Of a stretch of 64,000 nt of DNA, positions 15,416 through 24,676 are shown piece after piece (the first letter of the stretch is position 1; the number at the start of each line of letters is the position of its first letter). The translations under genes were made by a program, and so were the position numbers. Under the pieces are notes generated by a model. The model did no database searches. It was given only the letters and a program-made list of their open reading frames with translations, and was not told the DNA's origin. This DNA comes from Streptomyces ipomoeae 91-03. GTDB lineage: Bacteria; Actinomycetota; Actinomycetes; Streptomycetales; Streptomycetaceae. The stretch is taken from contig NZ_AEJC01000061.1 of the NCBI RefSeq assembly GCF_000317595.1, forward strand, positions 23,583-87,582, in the 5' to 3' direction.

Positions 15416-16393
15416 ATGGTCGACTCGGCGATCACTGTCGAAGGGGTACGCAAGAAATACGGCGGCAAGGGCGGCAAGGTCGCTCTCGACGGGCTCGACC
15501 TCCTGGTCGCCCGCGGCACCGTGCACGGGGTGCTCGGGCCCAACGGCGCGGGCAAGACGACCCTGGTCCGGATCCTGTCGACCCTGCTGAAGCCCGACGC
15601 GGGCCGTGTCGAGGTGGCGGGCCACGACGTGGTGGCACGCGCGCGTGAGGTGCGTTTCCGTATCGGCCTGCTCGGCCAGCACGCCGCACTCGACGAGGAA
15701 CTCGGCGGTCGGCAGAACCTGGAGATGTTCGGCCGCCTCTACCACCTGGGCAACCGCCACGCGCGCGTGCGGGCCGCCGAACTCCTGGACCGCTTCGGTC
15801 TCGCCGGCACCGGCCGCAAGCCCGTCAAGCAGTACAGCGGCGGCATGCGGCGCCGCCTCGACCTCGCCGCGTCCCTGATCAGCGAACCGGAGGTGCTCTT
15901 CCTGGACGAGCCCACGACCGGCCTCGACCCCCGCGGTCGCGCCGAGGTCTGGGACTCCGTACGGTCCCTGGTCGGCGGCGGTACGACGGTCCTGCTCACC
16001 ACCCAGTACCTGGAGGAGGCCGACCAACTCGCCGACCGTGTCTCGGTCGTCGACGGGGGCCGCGTCATCGCCGACGGCACGGCGGACGAGCTGAAGAGCG
16101 CGCTCGGCGGCGACCGTATCGACGTGGTCCTGCGCGACGCCGGCCAACTGGGCGCCGCCGTGGCGCTGTTGCCCGTCCCCAAGGACGACATCGCGGTGGA
16201 CGCCGACCGCCGCCTCCTCAGCGCCCCGGTCACCGACCGCATGACGGCCCTCTCCGCCGTCGTACGGGCCCTGGAGGAGGCCGGTGTCGAGGCCGAGGAC
16301 ATCGCCCTGCGCCGTCCGACACTCGACGAGGTGTTCCTGCACCTCACCGGGGACGGCAGGGCCGAGGACCACCGGGTGAAGGAGGCCGTGTGA
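15416..16393 (+). CDS. DrrA-type ABC exporter ATPase
   Basis: A 325-residue ABC ATPase of the daunorubicin-resistance (DrrA) type. Walker [11 protein letters not shown]-loop [11 protein letters not shown], signature [13 protein letters not shown], Walker [14 protein letters not shown] and H-region [13 protein letters not shown] are all intact. The C-terminal extension typical of DrrA follows. ATG 15416 has AAGGGGG nearby, just past the second PadR-type operator. The stop overlaps the permease start by 4 nt (GTGA), so both are co-translated as a two-component exporter of an unidentified, probably hydrophobic, compound. Confidence 0.92.
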   Translation: MVDSAITVEGVRKKYGGKGGKVALDGLDLLVARGTVHGVLGPNGAGKTTLVRILSTLLKPDAGRVEVAGHDVVARAREVRFRIGLLGQHAALDEELGGRQNLEMFGRLYHLGNRHARVRAAELLDRFGLAGTGRKPVKQYSGGMRRRLDLAASLISEPEVLFLDEPTTGLDPRGRAEVWDSVRSLVGGGTTVLLTTQYLEEADQLADRVSVVDGGRVIADGTADELKSALGGDRIDVVLRDAGQLGAAVALLPVPKDDIAVDADRRLLSAPVTDRMTALSAVVRALEEAGVEAEDIALRRPTLDEVFLHLTGDGRAEDHRVKEAV

Positions 16394-17151
16394 CCACGTA
16401 CGCCCTGACCGACTCCTGGACCATGACCCGCCGCGAACTCGCCCACTGGGCGCGGCAGCCGGTGCAGTCGGTCGTCCAGATCGTCTTCCCCGTGATGCTG
16501 CTGCTGATGTTCGGCTACCTCGTCGGCGGCGGTCGCGGAGTCACCGGCGACTACCTCGACTACCTGTTCCCCGGCATGCTCGCGCTCACCATGGCCTTCG
16601 GTCTGGAGGGCACGCTGCTCGCCGTCACCCAGGACCTCAACAAGGGGGTGATCGACCGCTTCCGTGCCATGCCGATGACCAACGGGGCCGTCCTGGTGGG
16701 CCGTTCGATCGCGGACATGCTCCAGTCCGCGCTGGGCATGACCGTTCTCATCGGCGTCGCGTACGCGCTCGGCTGGCGCGCGCACGGCGGGCCCGGCGCC
16801 TTCTTCGGCGCGCTGGGACTCCTCCTGCTGTTCCGTTTCGCCATGCTGTGGATCGGCATCCACCTGGCGATGGTGGCCGGAAAACCGGAGCTGGTGACGG
16901 CCGTTCAGATCCTCGTCTGGCCGGTCGGCTTCCTCTCCAACGCCTTCGCCACCCCCGACTCCATGCCCGGCTGGCTCGGCACGGCCGTCCAGTGGAACCC
17001 CCTGTCCCACACCGCGACAGCCGTACGCGACCTCTTCGCCGCCCCGAGTGGAGAGCCGGGCCACATCTGGCCCGCCACACTGTGGCCCCTGACCCTGCTG
17101 GCGGTCTTCTTCCCCCTGGCGGTACGGAGGTTCACACGGCTGAGCAAATAG
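16390..17151 (+). CDS. DrrB-type ABC-2 permease
   Basis: A 253-residue ABC-2 membrane protein with about six transmembrane segments, starting [20 protein letters not shown], with the ABC-2 motif region [20 protein letters not shown] before the last loop. GTG 16390 overlaps the ATPase stop. It forms the membrane half of the exporter. Confidence 0.9.
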   Translation: MTTYALTDSWTMTRRELAHWARQPVQSVVQIVFPVMLLLMFGYLVGGGRGVTGDYLDYLFPGMLALTMAFGLEGTLLAVTQDLNKGVIDRFRAMPMTNGAVLVGRSIADMLQSALGMTVLIGVAYALGWRAHGGPGAFFGALGLLLLFRFAMLWIGIHLAMVAGKPELVTAVQILVWPVGFLSNAFATPDSMPGWLGTAVQWNPLSHTATAVRDLFAAPSGEPGHIWPATLWPLTLLAVFFPLAVRRFTRLSK

Positions 17152-17189
17152 CCCGAGCGGCCAGATGCACACCTGGTCCGCCCCACGGT

Positions 17190-17670
17190 TGAGGACGGGG
17201 TCGGAGGGCTGGGGGAGGGGGGCTGTTGGGTTGGGGGGCGATGGGGGAGTTGGGGCCGATGGGGGCCGGGGGTGCTGTTGGGCTGGGGCCGATGGGTGGG
17301 TCGGGTGCCGCTGGGGGAGTCGGGGTCGGTGGGGCGCTGGCGCCGAGGGGGGAATTGAGGGCTGATGGGATGCCGGGGCCGATGGGGGAGTCGGGGGCGT
17401 TGTTGGGCCGGAGGCCGATGCGGGGCTGGGTGTGATGTCGAGCCAAGGGCCGAGGAGGGGCTGGGTGTGATGTTGAGCCGGAGGCTGATGGGGGAGTTGG
17501 GGGGGGGCGATATTGGGCCGGAGGCCGATGGGGGCGGGGCCGGGGCCCGCTGGGGGCTGAGTGCCGATGCGGTGCTGGGGGCTCGGCCCCCGGGCCGGTT
17601 CGGGGTCGAAGGGGCAGAGCCCCTGGGGGATGGGACGGGTAGGGGCGGCGGGGGCGAGAAAACCCGGCCG
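17190..17670 (+). repeat. G-rich degenerate tandem repeat region
   Basis: The 746-bp gap between permease and PucR gene has no credible gene. From about 17200 to 17560 the plus strand is a degenerate repeat of GGGGCCGATGGGGGAGT-like units rich in GGGG runs, so G-quadruplexes are possible. From about 17585 to 17670 the sequence (GGGTCGAAGGGGCAGAGCCC ... GGGTAGGGGCGGCGGGGGCG) is a second copy, inverted, of a dispersed block also present at 57246-57360. Confidence 0.65.
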
Positions 17671-17897
17671 CACCCCCGACCCGTCGAAGGTGGCCCCGAG
17701 GACACCCACGACCCGACGGCGTTCTCGTCGCACGACGCGGCGGCGGATCGATGGGCGGCTCCGCCGCGCGGGAGCGACCAGCCCCCACCCATCCATTACG
17801 CTGACGCGGGGGCACCGTGGGCGTGGCAAAAGCACACACGGCGGACGGAGTTCGGTGATCTGCGGATCCACAAGTGTCCCGAGGGAGGACAGCGGAG

Positions 17898-19838
17898 TTG
17901 CCCACCCTTGAGTACCTGATCAAGGAAAGGCCGCAGCTGAGACTGCGGTTCCTCCAGCCCGCCCACTCGTCCCGCTTCGGCCCGACCAGGGTCACCGAGG
18001 TCGTCGCACGACCCATGGCCGACCTTCAACACGGGCTCGCCGACTCCTCGACCGGAAACGGGACGCTGTTCCTGGTCTCCCTGGACACCCCCGCGCCGTC
18101 ACGGCCCACCGCCCAGGCCCTCGACCACCTGATCCGACTGCTGGCCCGGCACAAGGCGGCCGGGCTCGTCCTGGCCGCCCACGGCCAGGACCTGCACGCC
18201 CTCCCGGAACCCACCCAGGCGGTCGCGAACAGCCTTGAACTCCCCCTGCTGACGACCTCCGCGGAGGCCACCGCGTGGGAGCGGGTCAACGAGGATCTAC
18301 AGGTACAGCGCGCCCGGTTCGCGGAGCGGCAGGTCGAGCACCTCGACGGGCTGCTCAGCCGGTTGCCGACCCGGCTCGCCGACCCCACGGCGACCCGGCG
18401 CATCGCCGACTGGCTCTCCGTGGCCCTGGACGCGGAGGTCCTCGTCACCTCGGCCCGGCGCGGTGTCCTCGCGGCGGCCCCGGACAGCGCGCCGGCCGGA
18501 CTGGCCCACGCCGTGATCACCGAGACCCACAACGCCACCCCGCCGGGGCCCGGTGCCATGCACACCCGGATCGTGTCCATCTCCCCCGGCGCTCCCGACT
18601 CCGACGACGAGGCACGGCTGGCCATCGCCTCGCACACCCCCTTCGACACCGCCGCCGCGACGCTGATCCAGCACGCGGCGAAACTCCTCGGCCTGTGCGA
18701 CCAGGCCCGCCGGGAGCACCGGACCGAGGTCGAGACACCGCGCTCGGTACGGCACGCCGCGTTCCAGCTGCTCATGCGGGGCGAGACGGTGCTGGCGCAG
18801 GTCGTCTACACCGGCGCCGCGCAAGCCCTGCTGGACACGGAAACCGCCCGGGTCTACGTGGTCGACACCGGCCCCCACGACCGGGAGGACACCCTGCGGT
18901 GGTGCGAGAGGGCCCTGGCGGACCAGGCCATCGTGTCGGCCTGCCCGGGCAAGCCGAAGCACATCCTCGTCCTCGACCCCCTGCGTGAGCACGACCGGGT
19001 CGAGACGGTCCTCAGGGACCTGATCGCGGAACGCCAGGGCCATCTGATGGGCCAGAGCCGACTGCACCCGCTCGCCGAGACCGCCGTCGGCTACATGGAG
19101 GCACTGTCGGCGGTGGGCAACGCGGCGGCGACCCCGCAGCGAATAAGTCTGGGCGGGTCCGAGGTCAAGTTCGCCCCGCTGCTGCCCAGAAGAGAGGCCA
19201 AGGCCTGGGCCGCCCACCTCATGGCCCCGCTCCTGAACGACTTCACCGGCCGTGGCGACGAGCAGAAACTGCTGCTCGAAACCCTCCCGACCGCCCTGAG
19301 CTTCAAGCACACGGAAGCCGCCGGCGGCCTCGGTGTCCACCGCAACACGGTCACGCAGCGGCTCAACAGAGCGGGAAAGATCCTCTCCCTCGACCTCCGC
19401 GGCTCGATGAACGACCGCGTCCTGACCCTTCTCGCGCTCGACATACTGGCCCTGCCGAACCCGGACGACGACCCGGCGGACCCCGTCGACGCCCCCGACT
19501 TCGCCGCGCTGATGATGACCGGCGCCGCCGACGGCACGGTCAAGGCCTGGGCGGAGGACCGGCTGGGACCCGTACAGGCCGATCAGCGGGATCTCGTGGA
19601 GACCCTCTGCGTATGGCTGGAAAACAATCTCAGCACCAAGGAAACGGCACGCGCCCTCGGCCTCTCGGAGGCCACCGTCCGCAATCACACCCGGGACGCG
19701 GCCACGCTCCTCGGCATGGACTTCTCCACGAAGATGATCGGCGTCCACGACACGGATGTGATGACCGTCGCGGACATCGCCCTCGCCCTGCACGTCCTGC
19801 TCGGCCGCCCGCCCCTGACCCAGCCGCCCCGCCCCTGA
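17898..19838 (+). CDS. PucR-type transcriptional regulator with two helix-turn-helix regions
   Basis: A 646-residue cytoplasmic regulator. The N-terminal domain (PTLEYLIKERPQLRLRF...) resembles the PucR ligand domain. A PucR C-terminal HTH (LSFKHTEAAGGLGVHRNTVT...QRLNRAGKILSLDL) lies near residues 463-500. A second HTH-like segment (LSTKETARALGLSEATVRNH) lies near 576-595, which is unusual. TTG 17898 is preferred over GTG 17874 because GGGAGG sits nine bases before it. No target operon is obvious; it is monocistronic. The 3' end carries a 19-bp near-duplication including the stop. Confidence 0.75.
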   Translation: MPTLEYLIKERPQLRLRFLQPAHSSRFGPTRVTEVVARPMADLQHGLADSSTGNGTLFLVSLDTPAPSRPTAQALDHLIRLLARHKAAGLVLAAHGQDLHALPEPTQAVANSLELPLLTTSAEATAWERVNEDLQVQRARFAERQVEHLDGLLSRLPTRLADPTATRRIADWLSVALDAEVLVTSARRGVLAAAPDSAPAGLAHAVITETHNATPPGPGAMHTRIVSISPGAPDSDDEARLAIASHTPFDTAAATLIQHAAKLLGLCDQARREHRTEVETPRSVRHAAFQLLMRGETVLAQVVYTGAAQALLDTETARVYVVDTGPHDREDTLRWCERALADQAIVSACPGKPKHILVLDPLREHDRVETVLRDLIAERQGHLMGQSRLHPLAETAVGYMEALSAVGNAAATPQRISLGGSEVKFAPLLPRREAKAWAAHLMAPLLNDFTGRGDEQKLLLETLPTALSFKHTEAAGGLGVHRNTVTQRLNRAGKILSLDLRGSMNDRVLTLLALDILALPNPDDDPADPVDAPDFAALMMTGAADGTVKAWAEDRLGPVQADQRDLVETLCVWLENNLSTKETARALGLSEATVRNHTRDAATLLGMDFSTKMIGVHDTDVMTVADIALALHVLLGRPPLTQPPRP

Positions 19839-19963
19839 CCCCACCACCGAGCCTCCGGCGTCTCCGGCATCTCCGGCGTCTCCGGCCGGGAAGCCTGCGC
19901 ACGTGCCCCAACACATGCGCAGGCGATCATGGTGATTCCGGTGATCCAGTGAGCCATGACCCC

Positions 19964-20056
19964 TGATCCGTGATCCGTGACCCGTGATCCGATGACCCGT
20001 GACCCGTGACCCGTGACCCGTGACCCGTGACCCGTGATCCGTGATCCGATGACCCG
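19964..20056. repeat. Heptameric tandem repeat TGAYCCG
   Basis: Thirteen consecutive units of TGACCCG or TGATCCG (two with an extra A) with no interruption. It lies between the PucR-type regulator and the convergent cupin gene. The gap also contains short CTCCGGC repeats around 19852-19886. Confidence 0.85.
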
Positions 20057-20088
20057 GTGATCACGGCCGTCCCGGAGCGGCGACCGAC

Positions 20089-20448
20089 TCACGAGGCCGG
20101 TACGTTCACCCGCCACAGCACGAGACGGGCCCCCTCGGCCCCGGCACGCGGACGGTGGACGTGGTTCGCCGGCCGCATCCACAGCTCACCCGCCCGGTGC
20201 TCGGTGCCGTCCTCGTCGACGATGCTTCCGGCGACGATGTGCGCGGCCTCCGCGAAGTCCTCGTGCAGGCACTCATGGCGCTCCGAGTCGGGCGGCCACA
20301 CGACGAGATGAGCGGTGAACCTGCCGCCGTCGCCCGCGAAGAGGGGCACGATCGACAGCTGCGAGCCGTCCACCCCCTCCGACGCGGCGCTGATGCTGGC
20401 GAACGAGACACCCTCGACGTTGCTCTGGGTCAAGGAAGTTCCTCTCAT
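20089..20448 (-). CDS. Small cupin-fold protein
   Basis: A 119-residue cupin-like protein: RFTAHLVVWPPDSERHECLH...AAHIVAGSIVDEDGTEHRAG...LWMRPANHVHRPRAGAEGAR has the beta-barrel spacing and His/Glu pattern of a metal-binding cupin. ATG 20448 encodes MRGTSLTQ; TTG 20433 (LTQSNVEG) has AGAGGA six bases upstream, made of the ATG's own codons, and may be the true start. It is divergent from tipA. Substrate unknown; possibly a stress or ligand sensor. Confidence 0.65.
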   Translation of the reverse strand: MRGTSLTQSNVEGVSFASISAASEGVDGSQLSIVPLFAGDGGRFTAHLVVWPPDSERHECLHEDFAEAAHIVAGSIVDEDGTEHRAGELWMRPANHVHRPRAGAEGARLVLWRVNVPAS

Positions 20449-20750
20449 GGGGGTGGAGGGCCCGAGAGAGGCGCCACTGTCCCGCCCATGGACGATCCGC
20501 TGGCCCGCACCCCCGTGACGGGCCACGCGTCTCGCCCACGGAACCAGCCGATCGAGCAGCGACCGATGTCCCGGCCTCACGACGGGACGGTTCCGGTTGA
20601 ACGAGACCCACCCTAGGAAGCCCGCCGGGCAGTGGACCATTGCACAAGTGCACGGTCTGCGGGGCGCGGCTTCGCGGAGTGCACTGCGAACCGCCTCCGC
20701 CGCGTACGCAGTGCGTTTCGACAACCCGGCGACGTAGCGAAGTGCACGGC

Positions 20751-20781
20751 TTGCACCTCACGTGGCGTGAGGACCCAGCCT
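20751..20781 (+). promoter_or_regulatory. TipA-type MerR promoter and operator
   Basis: TTGCAC (20751-20756), a 19-bp spacer and CAGCCT (20776-20781) match the long-spaced MerR promoter. The palindrome CCTCACGTGGCGTGAGG (20756-20772) lies in the spacer. This closely resembles the known thiostrepton-inducible tipA promoter (TTGCAC, CTCACGT...CGTGAGG, CAGCGT). Confidence 0.8.
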
Positions 20782-20817
20782 GGAGCGCGTACCGAGAAAG
20801 GGACAAGGGAGCGGAGC

Positions 20818-21579
20818 ATGAGCTACACCGTGGGACAGGTCGCCGCATTCGCCGGGATCACGGTGCGCACCCTGCACCACTACGACGAGATCGGCCTGCT
20901 CGTACCGGGCGAACGCACCCACGCGGGCCACCGCCGCTACGGCGACGCCGACCTCGACCGGCTCCAACAGATCCTGTTCTACCGGGAGCTCGGCTTCCCC
21001 CTCGACGAGGTCGCGACCCTGCTCGACGACCCGGGCGCGGACCCGCGCGCACACCTGCGCCGCCAGCACGACCTGCTGACCGCCCGGATCGAGAAGCTGC
21101 AGAAGATGGCCGCGGCCGTGGAGCACGCCATGGAGGCACGCAAGATGGGCATCAACCTCACCCCCGAGGAACGGTTCGAGGTGTTCGGGGACAAGGACCC
21201 CGAACAGTACGCCGACGAGGCGGAACAGCGCTGGGGCGGCACGGAGGCGTACGCCGAGTCGCAGCGCCGTGCCGCCTCGTACACCAAGGAGGACTGGAAA
21301 CGCCTGATGGCCGAGGCGGACGACTGGGCCGAGCGCTACACGGCCCTGATGGCCGAGGGCGTGCCGCCGACCGGTGAGCGGGCCATGGACATGGCAGAGG
21401 AGCACCGGCGGCATATCGGCACGTGGTACTACGAATGCCCGTACGAGATGCATCAGTGCCTCGGCGAGATGTACGTCTCCGACGAGCGCTTCAAGGCGTT
21501 CTACGACTCCATGCGCCCCGGCCTCGCGGAACACCTGAAGGAGGCCATCACCGCCAACGCGGCCCGTCGCCGCCCCTGA
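20818..21579 (+). CDS. tipA: MerR family thiopeptide-binding regulator TipA
   Basis: A 253-residue MerR regulator. The N-terminal winged helix (YTVGQVAAFAGITVRTLHHY...DEIGLLVPGERTHAGHRRYG), the coiled coil (LTARIEKLQKMAAAVEHAME) and a C-terminal TipAS-like domain (about 115-253; PEERFEVFGDKDPEQYADEA ... CPYEMHQCLGEMYVSDERFK) are all present. TipA senses thiostrepton-class thiopeptides, binding them covalently through a Cys in TipAS; Cys residues lie at ECPYEMHQC. ATG 20818 has GGGAGCGGAG upstream. The promoter immediately upstream is the tipA type, so it is presumably autoactivated. Confidence 0.9.
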   Translation: MSYTVGQVAAFAGITVRTLHHYDEIGLLVPGERTHAGHRRYGDADLDRLQQILFYRELGFPLDEVATLLDDPGADPRAHLRRQHDLLTARIEKLQKMAAAVEHAMEARKMGINLTPEERFEVFGDKDPEQYADEAEQRWGGTEAYAESQRRAASYTKEDWKRLMAEADDWAERYTALMAEGVPPTGERAMDMAEEHRRHIGTWYYECPYEMHQCLGEMYVSDERFKAFYDSMRPGLAEHLKEAITANAARRRP

Positions 21580-21738
21580 TCCCCCGGCCGACGGCACAGC
21601 TTGGTCTCAGTGCGCGCACAGTGCACTCTGGGGGAGCCGGTGGAACCTAGTGGGGTGACCGAGCGTTGATAGCGTTGGTCACCCCTTTGGGTCCATGCCC
21701 AAGGCCTTCACTTCCCTCACCCCCAGGAGCCCGGAACC

Positions 21739-22668
21739 GTGACGACGATCGCCCTCGGACCGAGCTGGCTGGACCCGGACTATCTGCTCGACTCATTCGG
21801 CATCTGGGGCCTGCTCCTGATCGTGTTCGCCGAGTCCGGCCTGCTCATCGGCTTCTTCCTGCCCGGTGACTCGCTGCTGTTCACGGCCGGCATGCTGATC
21901 ACCGCCAAGACGCTGGACTTCCCGCTGTGGCTGGCGATCGTGCTGATCTGCGTCTCCGCGATCCTGGGCGACCAGGCGGGCTACATGTTCGGCAAGAAGG
22001 TCGGCCCCGCCCTCTTCAAGCGGCCGGACTCCCGCCTCTTCAAGCAGGAGAACGTCACCAAGGCCCACGAGTTCTTCGAGAAGCACGGCCCGAAGTCCCT
22101 GATCCTGGCCCGCTTCGTGCCCATCGTGCGCACGTTCACGCCGATCATCGCGGGCGTCAGTGGCATGCGGTACCGCTCGTTCCTCGTCTTCAACGTCGTC
22201 GGCGGCATCCTCTGGGGCGCGGGCGTCACCCTCCTCGGCTCCTGGCTCGGCCAGATCGACTTCGTCCGCAAGAACATCGAGGCGATGCTGATCCTGATCG
22301 TCCTCCTCTCGGTGCTCCCGATCATCTTCGAGTTCTGGAAGGCCAGGAAGGCCAAGAAGAACCAGCCCGCGCCCGCCCCGGCCCCCCAGGTCATGGACGA
22401 CGCGACCACCCAACTCCGCCGCATCCCGTCGGCCGACCAGAACCCCGGCCGGCCGTACCACCAGCAGGCCCCGCAGCAGCAGCCGTACAACCAGAACCAG
22501 ACCTACGGCAACGAGGGCTACGAGAACCAGGCTTACGGAAACCAGCCCTACGGCAACCAGAACCACCAGGACTACGGCTACCAGCAACAGCCCCAACAGC
22601 AGCCGTACGCCCAGCAGTATCCGCAACAGCAGCAGTACCCCCAGGACCAGAACTACCCGCAGTACTGA
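21739..22668 (+). CDS. DedA family membrane protein with Q/N/Y-rich disordered tail
   Basis: A 309-residue protein whose first ~215 residues are a DedA/SNARE-associated domain: GLLIGFFLPGDSLLFTAGML, then GDQAGYMFGKKVGPALFKRP and ILARFVPIVRTFTPIIAGVS. DedA proteins are implicated in undecaprenyl-phosphate/phospholipid flipping and envelope homeostasis. The last ~85 residues are an unusual hydrophilic tail rich in Gln, Asn, Tyr and Pro with YGNQ and PQQQPY repeats, probably cytoplasmic and disordered. GTG 21739 follows GGAGCCCGGAACC. A strong terminator follows. Confidence 0.88.
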   Translation: MTTIALGPSWLDPDYLLDSFGIWGLLLIVFAESGLLIGFFLPGDSLLFTAGMLITAKTLDFPLWLAIVLICVSAILGDQAGYMFGKKVGPALFKRPDSRLFKQENVTKAHEFFEKHGPKSLILARFVPIVRTFTPIIAGVSGMRYRSFLVFNVVGGILWGAGVTLLGSWLGQIDFVRKNIEAMLILIVLLSVLPIIFEFWKARKAKKNQPAPAPAPQVMDDATTQLRRIPSADQNPGRPYHQQAPQQQPYNQNQTYGNEGYENQAYGNQPYGNQNHQDYGYQQQPQQQPYAQQYPQQQQYPQDQNYPQY

Positions 22669-22679
22669 CAACCAGGACC

Positions 22680-22715
22680 CCGCGCCCCTTGTCACCGAGG
22701 GGCGCGGTGGTTTTT
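22680..22715 (+). terminator. Rho-independent terminator after the DedA gene
   Basis: Stem CCGCGCCCCT / AGGGGCGCGG (22680-22689 with 22698-22707), 8-nt loop, then TGG and TTTTT. Confidence 0.82.
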
Positions 22716-22717
22716 CA

Positions 22718-22746
22718 GGGGCGCGGGGAACCGCGCGACCAGCCAC
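22718..22746 (+). repeat. Dispersed Streptomyces repeat, copy A
   Basis: A sequence beginning GGGGCGCGGGGAACCGCGCG and continuing ACCAGCCAC; one of four related copies in this window, all at gene 3' ends (also 26942, 42928 and 57403). Confidence 0.7.
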
Positions 22747-22795
22747 GACGAAGCCGCGGTCGCCAACAATCCAGTCGTCCACGAGCCATTGGGCG

Positions 22796-24523
22796 CTAGA
22801 ACCCCCGGGTCCGTTTCGCGGCCTTCCGCCCCGCCCGAGCCGCCCCCGGCAGGAACAGCCGGAACAACTCCGACCCCAGGTTCACCCCGATGGCGATGGC
22901 CATGGCCAACGCCGCAGCCTTGGTGAGCGAAACCAACCCCGCGTCCACATCGTTCTGCGCCAGCCCCAACAGCCCGAAATACGTGGCAGACCCCGGCAAC
23001 AGGGGCCCGATCGCGGCCGTCGTATAAGGCAACGCGGACGCGAACCGATACCGGGACAACAGCTGCCCGAACAGCCCCACCACCCCGGCAGCCGCAGCGG
23101 TGGAGACCACCGGCGAGATTCCCCCGGCGTAGTGCATGGCACCGTAAACGGCCCAGGCGACACCCCCGTTGAGGGTCACCGCCAGCACGGTGGATCGTTC
23201 CTGCTGAAGCAGCACCGCGAAGGTCAGCGACAACAGCATCGAGGCGACGAGCTGCCACACCGGCCGCTCGATGTCGCCGAGCGCGGCGTCGGGGTTGAGC
23301 TCGGCGCCCAACTGCACGCCGAAGTAGAGGACCACCAGCACCCCCACCACGATGCCCACGAAGAGATACAGGACCTCCAGCAGCCGGGCGGAGGCGGTGA
23401 TGTAGAACCCGGTCAGCCCGTCCTGGACACCGGCCACGAGCGCCCGCCCGGGCAGCAGCGCGAACAGCCCACCGGTGATGACGGCGGACGCCGCCACGTC
23501 GACGCGCGCCACGGTCAGCGTCACCCCGATCGCCGCCGGGGGCATCGCGGCGACCAGGAACTGGTAGAACTCCGGCAGCCCGCGCCCGGAGCACAGCCAC
23601 GCGAGCCGGTCGCCGAGCATGGCGCCCAGCGCGGCGGCGACGAAGACGACGGCGTCACCGCCGACCAGCGTGGAGGCGGCGCCCGCGAGCAGTCCGCTGG
23701 ACGAGGTCAGGACCCAGCCGGGATATGGGTGCCGGTTGCGCCGGATCTCGGCGAGCCGCCCGTACGCCTCCTCCAGCGAGATCGCCGTCTCCGACTCGCT
23801 GAGGTCGTCCACCAGCCGGAACACGGCCGCCAGCCGTGTGTAGTCGGTGGCCCGGCGCCGTACGATCCGGGACGCCGTGACCGGATCGTCCACGAGCGAC
23901 GGCTGGTAGGTGATGGACAGCTGGGTGAAGGTGACGGTCGGCTCGCAGCGGTCCAGGCCGTAGGACCGGCACACGGCGAACATCGCCGCCTCCACGTCCT
24001 CCGCGCCCTCCCCGCCGGCGAGCAGCAGTTCGCCGATGCGCAGCGTCAGGTCGAGCACACGCGGCACGGCGGGCCCGTGCTCGCCCTCCACACGCACCGG
24101 CTCCGGCGCGGGCCGCTCGGCCACCGGCATCCGCAGCATCGTGCGCATCCGGTCCTGCCAGGGCACGTCCTTGGTCAGACTGACGGCCGGTATCCCGCTG
24201 GGCGGCGTGAACGCGGGCGGCGCGTCCCTCACCCGGTACGTACGCGGCGTGCTGAACGCCGACCCCTCCGGCTCCCCGGACATCGGCTCGGGCGGCACCA
24301 GCCCCTCGGGCAGCGCGAACTCGGATGTCGTCTGCGACTCGGACTCCGTGGCGACGGCCGACACATCCAGCCCGACGGGGATCGCGAACTCCGACGTCAC
24401 CGACGACTCGCCGTCGATCCCAAGGGTCCCCGGCGCCCCCGGCACCGGGGTGATGTCCACCGGTTCGAAGGCCTCACCCGCCTCGTCCGACACCGGCTTG
24501 CGGTCGCTCTCGCGCTCCGTCAC
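22796..24523 (-). CDS. Threonine/serine exporter family (ThrE) membrane protein
   Basis: A 575-residue protein with a long hydrophilic N-terminal half. About 175 residues of acidic, low-complexity sequence precede a ThrE N-terminal (DUF1212-type) domain (LDLTLRIGELLLAGGEGAED...VTFTQLSITYQPSLVDDPVT). About ten transmembrane segments follow, ending with LGLAQNDVDAGLVSLTKAAA. ThrE exports threonine and serine in corynebacteria; here the substrate is unproven. GTG 24523 is chosen because the upstream open frame runs through the ppa terminator; a GTG at 24529 is equally possible. Confidence 0.85.
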   Translation of the reverse strand: MTERESDRKPVSDEAGEAFEPVDITPVPGAPGTLGIDGESSVTSEFAIPVGLDVSAVATESESQTTSEFALPEGLVPPEPMSGEPEGSAFSTPRTYRVRDAPPAFTPPSGIPAVSLTKDVPWQDRMRTMLRMPVAERPAPEPVRVEGEHGPAVPRVLDLTLRIGELLLAGGEGAEDVEAAMFAVCRSYGLDRCEPTVTFTQLSITYQPSLVDDPVTASRIVRRRATDYTRLAAVFRLVDDLSESETAISLEEAYGRLAEIRRNRHPYPGWVLTSSSGLLAGAASTLVGGDAVVFVAAALGAMLGDRLAWLCSGRGLPEFYQFLVAAMPPAAIGVTLTVARVDVAASAVITGGLFALLPGRALVAGVQDGLTGFYITASARLLEVLYLFVGIVVGVLVVLYFGVQLGAELNPDAALGDIERPVWQLVASMLLSLTFAVLLQQERSTVLAVTLNGGVAWAVYGAMHYAGGISPVVSTAAAAGVVGLFGQLLSRYRFASALPYTTAAIGPLLPGSATYFGLLGLAQNDVDAGLVSLTKAAALAMAIAIGVNLGSELFRLFLPGAARAGRKAAKRTRGF

Positions 24524-24606
24524 TCCCACTCCGCCGCGCTCCCTGTACGACACCTCTCGGTACGCCTCAGTATGCGCACAGCTACCCCCCGATACGTACA
24601 CACACG

Positions 24607-24649
24607 CGAACGGGCCGCGTGCCCCACGAGGGGGCACACGGCCCGTTCG
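24607..24649 (-). terminator. Hairpin terminator after ppa
   Basis: Long inverted repeat CGAACGGGCCGCGTGCCCC / GGGGCACACGGCCCGTTCG (one mismatch) with a 5-nt loop, 28 bases beyond the ppa stop codon on the minus strand. Confidence 0.75.
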
Positions 24650-24676
24650 AGCAAGAAGTCCACAGGGACCAGGGGG

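Noticed and set aside
17165..17919. Several Gly-rich frames in the G-rich spacer
   Set aside because: Consequence of GGGG runs; no ribosome-binding sites or conserved motifs.
24524..24637. Longer N-terminus for the ThrE-type protein
   Set aside because: The extra residues are encoded across the approach to the ppa terminator and lack any family resemblance.
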